Assembly (NCBI RefSeq): GCF_963675165.1
Contig: NC_087384.1
Location: 6,497,182-6,561,181 of the forward strand
DNA: 64,000 nt
From: Halichondria panicea
Lineage: Eukaryota > Porifera > Demospongiae > Suberitida > Halichondriidae
Direction of reading: 5' to 3'
In this document: positions 22,646 through 34,357 of the stretch, one piece after another
Layout: every line of letters starts with the position of its first letter
Position numbering within the stretch: position 1 is the first letter of the stretch
Notes under the pieces: model-generated
What the model saw: the letters and a program-made list of their open reading frames with translations, nothing else
Database searches by the model: none
Told to the model about the DNA's origin: nothing
Translations under genes and position numbers: made by a program

Positions 22646-24529
22646 TGTTCCAGATACTGCACGAGACTCTTGACTAGCAGGAACTAACACACACACTGGC
22701 TCACTGTTGTAGCTGAAGCAAGCTTCTGTTGCAGGAACGGAGTACAAGGTTTACGTACGTAATATCTCCATTTTCATGAAGGTAGCATGCATACATGCAT
22801 ACATGCTTTTAATATACAAGCAGTAGCTACAGGCTATCTCTATAATACAAATACATGGTTACTATAAATTCTAGCTACTAGCTATTGCAGTGCACAGCAT
22901 CATAATATATTTTTCACTATAGCTATAATTATTTGCTCATTGCAAGCTACATTGCAGATTGCAGATTGCAGTTAGCATAAATGACACCTCCTCACCTTAA
23001 TCAAGTTGCTCTTGAGCTAGCTCCAGCTAGCTCTCAACTCTGTTGAAACTAAACAAAAGAAAGAAAAGTGCTGTTTTTACACTTGCTACTCGCTAATGTT
23101 ATTCATGACATTAATTGCCTCAAGCTAATTTATCTGTCTATGTAAACAAAGATCTACGTCACTCAATTTGCAGATGACGTACTAACAGCAATGAATACCA
23201 TTACACTGATTGATAACATGGGGGAATCAATCCCTACTAAACCAGCTGATAGCATAAACAAGACATCCTCACACTACTAGAGGTGTAAATTGCTTTGTCT
23301 GCAAGAAATACAATACTAAATGGTACTCACACCCCCATTAACCTCTATCATCTGCTGATTTGGGACACACATCTGTTTACCTCTTAGACTCTTCTAGACT
23401 GACACCTGCACATTAAAAAATTGAACCCTTGATCAGCGATAATTACATAACAGCTGGGACCTGAAAGTATTTGCAGTGCCCTCACAGTTAGAATGGGCGG
23501 ATCATCAAAGTAAAGGCTGCCTAATAAATTGGCAGTAAGTCTTAAATAAATTTGCTGTCAACTTCTATGCTACTATTACTAGCTAAGTGTGCAAGTTATT
23601 CATCTCTTGCAATAATAGATAGGAAGAACGAACACACTGAAAACAACGCGATCAACAATGTTGCAAACTCTTAGTGCCACATGCCAGTTACCGTATAGCG
23701 CTTCAGGGCATTTAAATTTCACGTTATTTGGTCAATGACGTTGTGTCTTCCGTTAGCTAAGTATTTCGTAGGCGACCTTGAGGATTGTTAACCCTCAAAA
23801 ACACGAAAATCAAGCGCTACGTACTGTACCCTTTTTCTGATACCTCTAGCCCAAACTATAGCCAATTGTTGCAATTAAAAGCTGTCTAACATATTCCAGT
23901 CTCTCTTGAAGTATTAGAACACCCATGATCTAGAGGTGCAAGACCAAATATACGTGACAGTTAGACCGTGACAGCACTTGTACAGCTTTAAGTGGATGCA
24001 GTCATTTCTCCCATGGCAATGTGTTTCTTTGTGATCTCATTTCATGGCCTCATGCATAATCGAGTATAGAACAATCAATACACCGGCTGGCGCCATAATC
24101 ATATCATTCACAATGCAAACCAGAAAACAGGTTACTAATATGCACCCTTGGCCACAGCACAGAGATGACCTAGAGTGTCAGTCCATCATGTGGTCTGCTA
24201 GCTTCCACTGGACTGTGTCCAAGCCCCATACAAGATTAGCTATCACCTTCTGCGGCTAGCCATACTGATTGAGTGATGATTGTAGGAAGCCTAAAAACGT
24301 ACAACTAGGTTTCACTATCGCACAAAAAACTGAACTATGTTTATGATTATGTCTCAATAAATGTCTCAATAATACTATTCGGCAGTACATTGCGTTTCTT
24401 AAACTTAAACGCTCAGCTGCTATAGACAGTATTTCATAAAAAAAATAATGTATACAAATATGTTGAATATAACTATACGTACCTCTTGTTTGCAGCTGTT
24501 GGTGGACAGATATGAAAATTAAAGCATAG
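22646..24529. other. Gene-poor region upstream of the T-box gene
   Basis: About 1.9 kb, AT-rich, without convincing coding exons. It must hold the T-box promoter. A foldback with CCGTATAGCGCTT at its left end and AAGCGCTACGTAC at its right end lies at about 23690-23830. An AAG/GTGAGG donor-like site on the minus strand near 22995 could end a non-coding 5' exon, but this is speculative. Confidence 0.5.
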
Positions 24530-24620
24530 TTAGTAAGCTATGGTTTTCATCTTCCTTGTCTGTTCCTCATATTGTTTCTTGTTTTTGGATTCCAAATGGG
24601 ACGGTTTTACAGGTGCTGGG
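24530..24620 (-). CDS. Candidate terminal exon of an unrecognised minus-strand gene
   Basis: On the minus strand TTTCCTAG precedes an open frame of 30 codons ending in TAA at 24530-24532. It reads APVKPSHLESKNKKQYEE.. and continues with basic residues to KMKTIAY. The charged, non-repetitive composition looks coding, and the acceptor is reasonable. The frame needs two bases from the previous exon, so the candidate exon at 26392-26508 (which ends in phase 0) cannot join it directly. I recognise no family. Confidence 0.3.
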
Positions 24621-26391
24621 CTAGGAAATTAACCACAATGTTAAAAGTGTACGATAATTATATTACAATTTATGTGAAATATTTAATTTAAAGTGTTGTT
24701 GCATTCTGTCGGTAGAATTAGCTATCTAAAGTGATATCGCACGCATCAGTATTATAATAAGTGGGTGGCTGACTGGGTCTTATCAATGGCAACCATCAGA
24801 TGTGGCAAATAATTTTCTAATAATTGTATTTTGATCTACAAATAATCGGACACAACTTCATTGAAACTATGCTTCTGTATCACAGCTACCGATGTTCTTA
24901 ACATGTGTCTTATTTGTTTGATCAGAATCGATATTGGATTGTGAAAGTTATCAGAGCCACCTTGGCCCCATATGGTTCTTGTTTTTCTATGTAAGACAGC
25001 TTGTTGTCTTTCTGTATAGAGGGTTTGTTTTTCTGTACACTGTAGTTGTCGATAGTTTGTTGAGGGCAAGTTCTACCAGGTTTACAGCAGGTGGCAGCAC
25101 AGCGCCTGTTTAATGCGCCACCACATTCTGTATACCATAATATCGTTTGTGGCATTCTCGCACAGTGCACACGTATGGCATGATGCACATGTGTTAAGTA
25201 GTAGGTGTTAGCAAATTAGTGAGACAAGGTACATCCATTTGGTGGTAAATAATTTAATTATGCAAATATTTCATGAAAAGTTGGTTAATCAAGCAGGCCT
25301 AGAAATGCAAATGCTGGCATCTCTAGGCATACCGAGAAGCTGCAAATAATAGATCAGAATCTGGGGGTGAGGGTACGTGGTTACATGTGATTATCTGATG
25401 ACAAATATAGAGTTACATACATACAGCACACTGCAATGCTTTTACAAATTAGAATTCAGAGTAATTCAGAGCCTTACAGTTTCATCTAGCATTTTCCTGT
25501 GCTTGGAAAGTTGCTGTGTCAACTCGAGAAAGTTTGGCAGTGAGTAGCTCTCTGGTAAAGCTGGTCACGTTCCTCGTGTTCCTTGCTCGGTCTTATGCGT
25601 CGAGGTTTCTCTTTACAGCCAACCCCTCAGTGTACACGCTCATAATGGCAGATGGATCTGTAGTTTTTAATCAATAGTAATGCTAGACTAGGGACTGCAG
25701 TTAAGTCCCTAGCTGCAACGTTTGTGTATAAACAAGCTGTGACCGGGGAGGAAGCATGCATGCCACCCTCTATTAGTATCTTCCTCATGCAAACGTTAGT
25801 GGCAACTTGTTTGTAAACAAAGCAAGGTATACCTTATAAAGCTGTACATGTCTGCCAGGTCATACACAACAGCTAGAGGTGTGTGTGTCCCAGTAAGGGT
25901 TCATGTACGGGGGGGTAACTTTTCCTCTTCCTACTTTTCATGTCCTTATCAAAATCTTCTGGCCAATAATTACATAACTACACGCGTACGTCGTACAGGT
26001 ACATAGACACAGGTATATCATTTTGTACAGGTGTTACAATAATAAGTCATGCCAGTGATATCACCCCCACTTAGTCCCATTGATTTGACTGGTTTCCTTC
26101 CAATACTTCCCAACAGGTGACAACCAAGTGAGGCTTCACTAAGTGGAAAAACGGTACTTAAATACCTGGGTTGCCCATTTTCTAAATGCCTGGGTCACCC
26201 CACTATCCCGGCTACAAATAATATGCTTTCATCTCTAGCACCTAATTACATAATAGGCTGATTATTTGATATCAATTAAGGCTTCACAAAATGCACTTGA
26301 CCAGACTGCTATTATGAGTACACAGATCTGCAGATGTGAAACTAGCAGATGGCATATACGCAATCGACAGATACTAAAACTACGTACTAAC
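24621..26391. other. Largely uninterpreted 1.8 kb
   Basis: No confident exon. On the minus strand a 25188-24922 frame contains a Cys-rich run (ECGGALNRRCAATCC) and a 25610-25520 frame reads KEKPRRIRPSKEHEERDQLY; both look faintly coding but have no convincing splice sites in matching phase. A row of small direct and inverted repeats is present. Confidence 0.4.
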
Positions 26392-26508
26392 GTTGGATGA
26401 AGGAAACGGAAGTAGGAAGAGCTCCAGCAGGCCATTAATTTTGATATTGAGACATAAGTTGTGCTGTTTCAATATATCTAAACAGTCATCACAGTTGTCA
26501 GAGAATTT
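26392..26508 (-). CDS. Candidate internal exon of an unrecognised minus-strand gene
   Basis: A good pyrimidine-rich acceptor (TTCTATTCCTCCCAG) precedes exactly 39 open codons reading KFSDNCDDCLDILKQHNLCL.., followed by a hydrophobic stretch GLLELFLLPF and a GTTAGT donor. The Leu/Cys-rich sequence resembles real protein, not random translation. No family recognised; the donor is weak. Confidence 0.35.
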
Positions 26509-27483
26509 CTGGGAGGAATAGAATAAATTAATATATAATTAATGTATGATCAGGGAAACCTAATAATACTAATTCCTGCTAACGTTTCCTGCGGCTTTCC
26601 TTTCCTCACACTATTTCACAGGCTTTGTGTCCTAAATACTTTTCTCTGGCTTGATTAGCTAGTACCATCAACCACCTAGATTCCATTGAGGTGATGCACC
26701 GCAGCATTTTCCTCTGCAATTTGGTTGACACATTTCCTTATCTATACCAACTCAAAACCACCACAGCTTCTAGGAAATTTACAAAGGCAACAAGTGGTTA
26801 CTACCTCAACCTGTGTTAGGGGAAACACAGTTAATTTGCTGTGGCCATTCTTGAGTGTGTCAGTGTACACCTCAATCCCACTGTACTGGCACACGCTACT
26901 ATTAAAAATCATATAAGGCTTGCAACTTTAACTTCTACAATTTAGGAGTAAAACGGACCGGGCCCTCTTTCTCTGATGTGGTATTTATGAGCAACTAAAC
27001 AAGGATATACACAATGTCATGAGTGACTATTATGTTTTTTTTATGAGGGTGGCCTATTTATTGCTGTATAATTGTACATCGATAAAGTGGTTGGCATATT
27101 TAGTGTGAAAACTACCTCCTCAATAAAATTCAAGAGAGCATAATCACGATTTATTATGTGTACTAACGTACATACATATCATATACAGTAGAGGACACAG
27201 CTAGCCATTATTATCACAACCTAAACAACAGTTTTCTTGTGTACACATACAAGGCCAATGACTTACAGGGCTAGGGTGTACAGTAACATCATGTCACACT
27301 GACAGAGCTCATGGTGCTAGAGCAGAAACATCCATTTTGCAGAGAGCCAGCAGCCCCGCCCCCCTCGACTAGACGCCTGCAGGAAGTAAGCAAAGCAAAA
27401 AGACACAACTTCCAGGGAGGTGGCCGGCTGTAGGATCTCTAGGAAACCAAAGAAGGCTCCATACTCGAGGCAGTAGGGTCCAA
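26509..27483. other. Upstream region of the phosphatidyltransferase gene
   Basis: Nearly 1 kb, AT-rich apart from a GC-richer stretch at 27300-27480 that should be promoter and 5' UTR. A 62-codon antisense frame there has no ATG start. Nothing else supported. Confidence 0.5.
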
Positions 27484-30455
27484 ATGGCGTCTGTATTCTG
27501 CTATATTCCAAACCTAATAGGTAGGCACTAGCTTTTAGGACCTCTAGTTAAAGAAGCTAGTTCTTGCCAAGAGTGTTGGTAGCATTTTCACTTCTGTTGT
27601 AAATTCAGTATTTTTACTAATTGTACATACTGTACATATCCTATACAGGTTATTTACGGCTTATTTTGCTGCTTGTTGCTTGGATTTTTTTCGACAAGAT
27701 TGTGGTATTTCTTCCACTCTATATTGTATCTGCCCTCCTCGATTGTGAGTTTAACGACATCTTGATTTAGAGTTTCCAGATTGTATTCATTCTACACTAG
27801 TCTCAAAAAAGCGTAATAGTATTTATTTATGGAATTAAATAATCAATTGCCATCAATTAATTGATTTTATTAGGTGTGGATGGAATAGTTGCCAGGCGAC
27901 TGAAACAGACATCGGAATTTGGAGCTTGGGTGAGTTAAAATTGCTTTAAACACAGCACACACTTCGTCACTTAGTGTGCGTGTGTGTGGGGGGGGGGGAA
28001 TCCCCTAGTCATGCACCAACAGCCCTACCTTGTCCCCCTCTGATTCAGCTGATAACACACACACACTTCGTTACCTAGTGCGTGTGTGTGTGGGGGGGGG
28101 GGGAATCCCCTGGTCATGCACCAACAGCCCTACCTTGTCCCCCTCTGATTCAGCTGATAACATTAGGCCCCACAACACTACTCCATGCATGGTGCCCCAC
28201 AAACCAGATCTTTGTACTCTAACTTGGACTTAATTCCCTTAGGAAGTTGGTATAGCTGCACTATGTTAGTAGTTGATGTGTAGACTTAATATGGGTTTAG
28301 CATGCTGGTTGCTAAGTTTGCACAAGGATTGTGTCTTGTTTTATTTCCAGCTGGATGTGCTGATAGACAACATAGGAAGATCCATCATCTGGGCCAGACT
28401 ACCATACTCCGTGAGTGACTCTAGTGTGTATGTGTGGTGTGGGTGTGTGTGTGTGTATAGACAACATAGGAAAATCCATCATCTGGGCCAGACTACGAGT
28501 GAATCTAGTGTTTGTGTGTACGTGGGTGTGGACGTGTGTGGGTGTGGTGTGGGGTGTGTGTGGGCAACATCTTATACACCTCACAAGAGTCAAATCTAAT
28601 ACCTACTTAGTGGTTTCCAAGGTGTTGTGTCAATGTGTGTGTCCCTGTGGCCTGACTACTTTACTCCTGATGAGGTGTCAGAGTTGTAAAGTGTAGTGAC
28701 ACTGATAACTAACTGGTCTAGCCAATCCCACAGAGATATTGACACAAGAGCAGTGTGGTTCATTGTGAATGGGATAGAGATGTACCCTGAGGCTGAATAA
28801 TTACAATTCCTGCCTGGCAACCAGCGTATACATCCCAGTGCTGACCACCAACTGTTTTGCAATTATGCCTGAAAGCTGGTACCATGATGAGTTTGTCTGT
28901 GGTAAAGAGGTTGAAGTTTTCCTTGTAGCTACACTGTAGATGTGTGGACACAGTTAACATATGATAGGTCCGCCCTGCCTTGAACTTCTTAGAAAAAAGT
29001 TTACCTCACTGAAATTGGTATGCAAGCTCAACGTGTTTTTCTCTGCAGTGGGGTGTTTTTGTGTTATGCGTTGAGTGGAGTGTGTTTGTGTGCACGCATA
29101 CATCGGGTCACGCGTGGAAGAACAGTTTCGGCAGTGCCCCCTGGTGGGTCAAGTCAGTCATGGAGAACGGTGTGTGAATTATGTGTCTTATAGGTTTGGT
29201 AGCTTGTGTGTGTTGTGCTGCCAGGCCTGGGGCTATTAGCAGGGATGGTGTACGTAACGCTGATCAGTTCCACTTGTGTGCTGGAGATAGTAAAGAAAAA
29301 AACGATGCTTTTAGACTAAGTGCACTTTTTCAAAAGCCATGCATTGTTGATAGAACTTTAGTTGCTAATTTGGTACCTTGTGAAGCTAGGTAAAATTTTG
29401 GTACCGTGTTAGTTGACTGCACTGGCTGTGTACCGTTTTGGTTTTCGGTAGCTATATCTATAGGCGCTATTAGCTAAGTTATATCTTTACAATACCTGCA
29501 CCTGACACACCTCACATAATACAGGGTTCTACTCGGTGATGGGATTGATTACAATCAGTGGTCTCCACGGTCTCCCTCCATACCTCTATTTCTACAACCA
29601 CGTCCAATTACACCCGGAGCTGTTCCCCCAAATATTCCAGACGCTGCATCCTCTACTGGTACTACCTGTCGTGGCACTGGGAGCTGGTCGGCTACTCTGT
29701 ATGGCTGTAGAGGCAAGTACCCGGGAGGGAGGGGGGGGGTCATGTAACAGCTGCAGGTGGTTTTGTTGTTCCTCATCACGGTACTTTTTCTGTGAAATGG
29801 GATACTAATTTTTGACCCCACACATACTTTAGTATATATACCACAATCTGTTTTGGGCCAGTGGTAAACATTCATTGATATCTTTGAAGTCCCTCAATGG
29901 CTTCTCTTCAAGTCTGAGAATTCGCCCGCCACCCCTTAATCAACTTAATAATAAAAATTATTATGTGAACTTTGGGGCGATTTCCAAGGAAAGGGGTTGT
30001 TAATTTTTTGTGGTTCCCAGAATAAACAATTTTCCCTGGCTGGATACTGACTTCCTGAGTGTACTAGTGTACTCTACTATGTACTGTGTTTAATCAGATC
30101 AACTCTGCAATGCTATAATCAAGTTATGTCACACAAACACTTGCTTCCTTAATTTCTAATAATATATTATGCAAAAAGTGGCAAATTAGCGCTGCCAATG
30201 CTTGGGATCACTTAGGCAGCAAGTCCACATCAACACTTTAAATGTCACCACGCACGGATGGACTGTGTAAATATGTAATTATTATGTTTTGATGAGCACA
30301 CTGATAAATTATACTCCACATAATAATGCTTAACTTTTAATAATTATTTTCTGCAGGTTTGGTGTATACGGGAGCATGCCCTCCACCTGGCACACAGGGA
30401 GGTGGACAATCAAGTCAACTCACTCACCAAAGAACTGGACAAAACTGACTCTTAA
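27484..30455 (+). CDS. CDP-alcohol phosphatidyltransferase, phosphatidylinositol synthase-like
   Basis: Seven exons: 27484-27520, 27649-27744, 27874-27929, 28351-28410, 29049-29169, 29525-29712, 30357-30455; 218 residues, near the 213 of human PI synthase. The full CDP-alcohol motif is present: Asp44, Asp47-Gly48, Ala51-Arg52, Gly61, Asp65 and Asp69, with the canonical 8- and 3-residue spacings. The N-terminus YIPNLIGYLR matches PI synthase, which joins CDP-diacylglycerol and myo-inositol in the ER membrane. Several hydrophobic segments follow. The intron after exon 6 begins GCAAGT, so it is a GC-AG intron. Intron 4 holds a partial copy of exon 4. AATAAA at 30526 fits the polyadenylation signal. 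Substrate (inositol versus another alcohol) is inferred from the N-terminus and length. Confidence 0.85.
27957..28161. repeat. Tandem duplication of about 100 bp in intron 3
   Basis: Two nearly identical copies each contain a GT run, a G run, CATGCACCAACAGCCCTACC and CCTCTGATTCAGCTGATAAC. Confidence 0.92.
28458..28497 (+). repeat. Partial duplicate of exon 4 in intron 4
   Basis: About 40 bases repeat the 3' part of exon 4 (AGACAACATAGGAAAATCC through CATCTGGGCCAGACTAC) with one substitution, followed by CGAGTGAATC in place of the real donor. There is no acceptor-like sequence directly before it. Confidence 0.9.
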
Positions 30456-30593
30456 CCGTTAAATCATTTTCAGTACATTCTCATCATTCCGGCTTTATCG
30501 CATTTATCATGAAGTTTTGGATGTCAATAAAAAAAATACGGAACTTAATTAGAATGCTTTGATCACTTTGGCAAAGGTAATTATATCAACATG

Positions 30594-30779
30594 CACGTAG
30601 CAACCAACGTTGGTGGTGACAATCATGGAACAATGGAATGACAAAAACATTGATTATAAATCATGATGTAACAGGTATGTACGTAGCAACCAACGTTGGT
30701 GGTGACAATCATGGAACAATGGAATTATGACTATGTCACGTACAGCACAAGATTATAAATCATGATGTAACAGGTATTG
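30594..30779. repeat. Direct duplication covering the INO80B stop codon
   Basis: Two copies of a segment of about 90 bases, each containing ACGTAGCAACCAACGTTGG and TAAATCATGATGTAACAGG. The right copy contains the last codons and stop of INO80B (minus strand, 30760-30777); the left copy lies in its 3' UTR. Confidence 0.9.
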
Positions 30780-30907
30780 AGTGACTGTCTGTAGCTCTTA
30801 GTTTCTGATAACATTGCAAGCTACACAGGGGCAGGCTTGTGCATGAGTCGGAGTACTTCTTGACTTGGTTGCAACCCTCAACAGAGCACAGGGTGAGGGG
30901 AGGGGGC

Positions 30908-30974
<67 letters not shown>

Positions 30975-32778
30975 TGCGTGCGTGTGTGTGTGAACGAGCT
31001 ACTTCTAAGCTTTCAGAAAATCATAAAATTGTTGAATTTGGATCACCAAAACTAAAGTTACAGAGCATACTTCAGTAATACGGTAGTCTGTAATTGCAGT
31101 CATGCAGTTATTATAAAAATGAATATAAAGTTACTGAAATTCCAAGGCTTCAAGTATGTATCTTAATTAAAGGATGAAACACACAAGCCCTAAAATGCTA
31201 ATCACCACCGCATGTGCTCTCACCTGGCAGACGCCTGTCGTGTTATGGGATAGTCCATACCAGGAGGCAACGAAAGAAGAGAGTGTAGAGGAGGCAACAA
31301 AGGAAGAGAATGTACGTCTTCCTTTGAGCCTGCTGTGGTTAGTTGTAATGGCCGTGTACTGGTTATGTAGCGGATGTGGGGAAATGCTGCCCTGACAAGT
31401 TTTGGCTGTAGTAAGGTGAATCAAATAATAATGACAGAGTGGGGGTGGGGGTGGGGGTGGGGGTGGGTGGGTGTGTGTGTGTGTGTGTGTGTAGACCACT
31501 ACAGCTGCTCTAGGATCAATAATAATGACAGAGTGGAGTTTTGTAATAATTAATTAATACTGGCCACCACAATTTACATGATACCTCTTTAAAAACATAC
31601 AACATGGACAAGGACATAAAACAAGATGGCATAAGAGTGATGCTGAGTTATCTTGGCTTCTAAAGAGGTTTTCCTGGCTACACAAACATTATCTCATAAT
31701 ATCAACTTGTACATGCAATTTCAAGTATCACAGAATCTAGTAGAATGGTATAACAGCCTACTCTGTTTGTGTACATGCACATACCTTGTCTTCATCCTTC
31801 TTCTTGGTGGTTTTCTCAATCAGCTTTCTAACTGTCTCGGACTGTGCAAAAGGGTCAAGTTTAAAATACTGAAAATAGAAGCAAATGTTTCGGCGACTTT
31901 AGTTTGGATCAAAACTAAAACATAAAGTCTGTAGCTTAAGTAGAGGTCTATCACATGACATGTAGCTTAAGTAGAGGTCTATCACATGACATGTAGAAAT
32001 CTGGGACTACAGTACTCGGCAATAATATTGATCACATTACAACCAAGACAGTTTCTTACTTTTCTCTTCTCTTTTCGTTTCAGTGCAGCTACGCGCCTCT
32101 TTTGATTCTTCTCCATCTTTTTGAGCACGTCTTCCTCCGTAACTGTCCCTTTTTTAGTGAGTGGTAGTTCCATGAGAGCTTCACTGTCCTCTCCACCCAG
32201 TAGTGCCCTCTGTGAGTGTGTGTGTGTGTGTGGGTGTGGGTGTGTGTGTGGGGGAGCTATAAGAAAGTGTGTGTGGGTGGGGGGGGGATGCTTTTGCTTA
32301 TAAGAGTGTTTAGCAGCGACTTAATTTAGTTTTCAAGTTGCATATTTTTTTGCTCAGCTCTGTTTGAGAGATGACACGTCCACTGATAGTGGCCGGGTCT
32401 CTGCACTTTCACTGCTTAGAATCGAATCGGTTTCGACTGATGATGGGTGTGTGCTAATGCACACGGATAATCGCCTCGCCCCCCATTTGTGGAGACGTCA
32501 GAGGAGAATGGGAGTGCTTAATTTGATATTAGAGACTTTGATACCTGGCTGTATTATAGAGGGTAGCCACAATACACAGGCTTCACTGTATACATATTAG
32601 TTCAGACGGTTGTACTGACTTCCAGAACATGCAATCACTCCACACCTGTCTAGCTGTCAGGGTAGAGGCTTTCTTTGCCGGGAGGTAGCCTCTCTCGTCC
32701 ACGCCTCCTGACTCAAGAGCTTCTAGCCACGCCTCCTCATCATCATCACCTACCACCCCGCTAGTGCCAACTTCCTCA

Positions 32779-32845
<67 letters not shown>

Positions 32846-34236
32846 GGGGGGGGAGGGTAGAGGCTGACAGCTGCTTAAAATTTGACATAGCCTAAAATTT
32901 TGCGTATTACAAAGAGCTACTCAAAATGTGTGTAAGTCACTGAAATCGAACCGTCTAAATTCAGATTTAAAGGAAACCACCATGTTCAAAGTATAAAAAT
33001 ATAATTATGTTAGTATGACGCACGTAATTTTTTTATGGCTGCCGCAGTGGCATCACGGACTCTCTCAGGTCATAACAAACTTATTACCTATATAAATAAA
33101 TTAATGTATTTTTGTGTCTTTTGTAATGTCTTTTGTAATGTAATCTGTCTCTTTTGGTTTTTAAGGTTTTGAACCTTACTCTGTGTAAAGCTCTTCTCAG
33201 ACAATATGTGACAGGCTCTGGGAAAACAGACCAATTGGCGCAAGCTATAATTTTTGCGATCTATATACCAGATGATAGAGCAAAGAATTGCCTACGCATT
33301 GATGTGCTTAGTTTGCACATACCTCGTTCCATGCCTGAGTTATGCGCGTTGGAAACTCGAAGTTGTAAAACAGCAGTATTGAGAAACGCCCACTCAAAGA
33401 TTGCTAAATTGGGGAAAGTAAGGTAATGGTGGCTGCTTAGACAAAGCGCTTTGGTGGAAAGAGTTGGATTCAGAGCATCAGATTTTGCAGAGAGGTAGTA
33501 GAAAGACTGTAGATAACTATAAGCCAAGAAAAAAAGTTATGAGATTATACACTGTAGTCTATAAATCTGGCTATTGCTCAATACCAATATCTGCTCCAAT
33601 TGGTCTGTTTTCCCAGAGCCTGTCACATATTATTATTAAGTATGTATTATGTATTGTGTATGCAATTTACACAAAATTTAGACTCACATTCGTCTTTTCC
33701 GACGGAGATGTCACTGCCCTCCCCATCCTCGAACACGCCCACTGATTGATCTGCTAATGACAGGGGCTCACTCTCAGCAACACTGCTCACATCATCGAGG
33801 AAGGATCCATCACTAATGAAATTGGGTAAAGATCACTAACTAACAAACAGTAAACACAAGGCGCCCTAAATTATATACGGTAAAGATCGGTAACTAACAA
33901 GTCGTAAATAAGCTTTCCTAATGAGATTTGGTAAAGATCGTTGACAACAAACAGTAAATAAATATCCATCACTAGCATTTACCTATAAACACAGAATCTG
34001 TCTATTTATAGTACCGCTTACCCTGTGGTACTCATGTACTTGTCACCCAGCTTTATCTTGAGAGTGATTGGAGGCTTCATTTCTTTGTGGTGCTTGCTCT
34101 TGTGCTTATTCTTCTTATGTTTCTTTTTGGAGTTGCCACGTTCCGACGAGCCTTGAGAAATTTTAGTGATTAACAGTACATCTTCATCGCTTAAATGAAC
34201 ACACTTACTGTCGTCTCTTGTTCTTTTCTTCCCCAT
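30760..34236 (-). CDS. INO80B: INO80 chromatin-remodelling complex subunit B (IES2-like, zf-HIT)
   Basis: Seven exons: 34236-34022, 33812-33688, 32779-32646, 32209-32060, 31868-31785, 31405-31224, 30907-30760; 345 residues against 356 in human. Landmarks in order: a Lys-rich N-terminus with PPITLKIKLGDK, an acidic stretch with EEAWLEALESG, the basic EEDVLKKMEKNQKRR helix, HIRYIT plus SLPPGMDYPI, and a C-terminal HIT-type zinc finger with CSVEGC, a Cys at SDSC and CSLQCY. INO80B is a nuclear subunit that stimulates the INO80 remodeller. Three of its acceptors (exons 3, 4 and 7) are preceded by CA repeats. Intron 2 contains a long inverted repeat. The gene is divergent from an unknown gene with 121 bases between start codons. 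Confidence 0.93.
30911..30989. repeat. (TG)n(CG)n microsatellite next to INO80B exon 7 acceptor
   Basis: TG run with a TGCG section; on the minus strand it is a CA run leading into the TAG acceptor. Confidence 0.95.
31437..31491. repeat. GGGGGT/(TG)n repeat
   Basis: Four GTGGGG-type units followed by TG repeats, in INO80B intron 5. Confidence 0.9.
32781..32841. repeat. (TG)n microsatellite next to INO80B exon 3 acceptor
   Basis: Uninterrupted TG run; reads as CA up to the acceptor at 32780 on the minus strand. Confidence 0.95.
33203..33631. mobile_element. Inverted-repeat element of about 430 bp in INO80B intron 2
   Basis: The left arm (33203-33238) and right arm (33596-33631) are perfect 36-base inverted copies containing GTGACAGGCTCTGGGAAAAC. 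Several open frames inside have no supporting features. Probably a non-autonomous DNA element; no clear target duplication was found. Confidence 0.75.
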
Positions 34237-34357
34237 AGTAATTAAGAAAGAAAAGCAGCTTTGCTAGAGTTTACTGTTATGGTAAAGATCGTTTCGATTT
34301 GTGTCAACCTCAGCGCATGCGCATTACACATATCGCAAAAAGCCAAGAAAATGTCTT
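34237..34357. promoter_or_regulatory. Bidirectional promoter INO80B / unknown gene
   Basis: Only 121 bases separate the two start codons. A palindromic GCGCATGCGC lies at about 34313-34322. This spacing leaves no room for separate promoters. Confidence 0.6.

Noticed and set aside
24922-25188. Cys-rich minus-strand frame resembling a secreted domain
   Set aside because: No signal peptide, no spacing of cysteines I can match to a family, and no good splice sites; kept only as a hint in the orphan-exon finding.
27317-27511. Minus-strand frame upstream of the phosphatidyltransferase start
   Set aside because: No ATG, overlaps the first exon of the plus-strand gene, no splice sites.
31174-31395. 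Plus-strand frame of 73 codons opposite INO80B exon 6
   Set aside because: Antisense of an exon confirmed by the HIRYIT and SLPPGMDYPI motifs.
33154-33745. Several 80-90 codon frames in INO80B intron 2
   Set aside because: They lie in an inverted-repeat element, lack similarity to known proteins and are bounded by the spliced INO80B exons.
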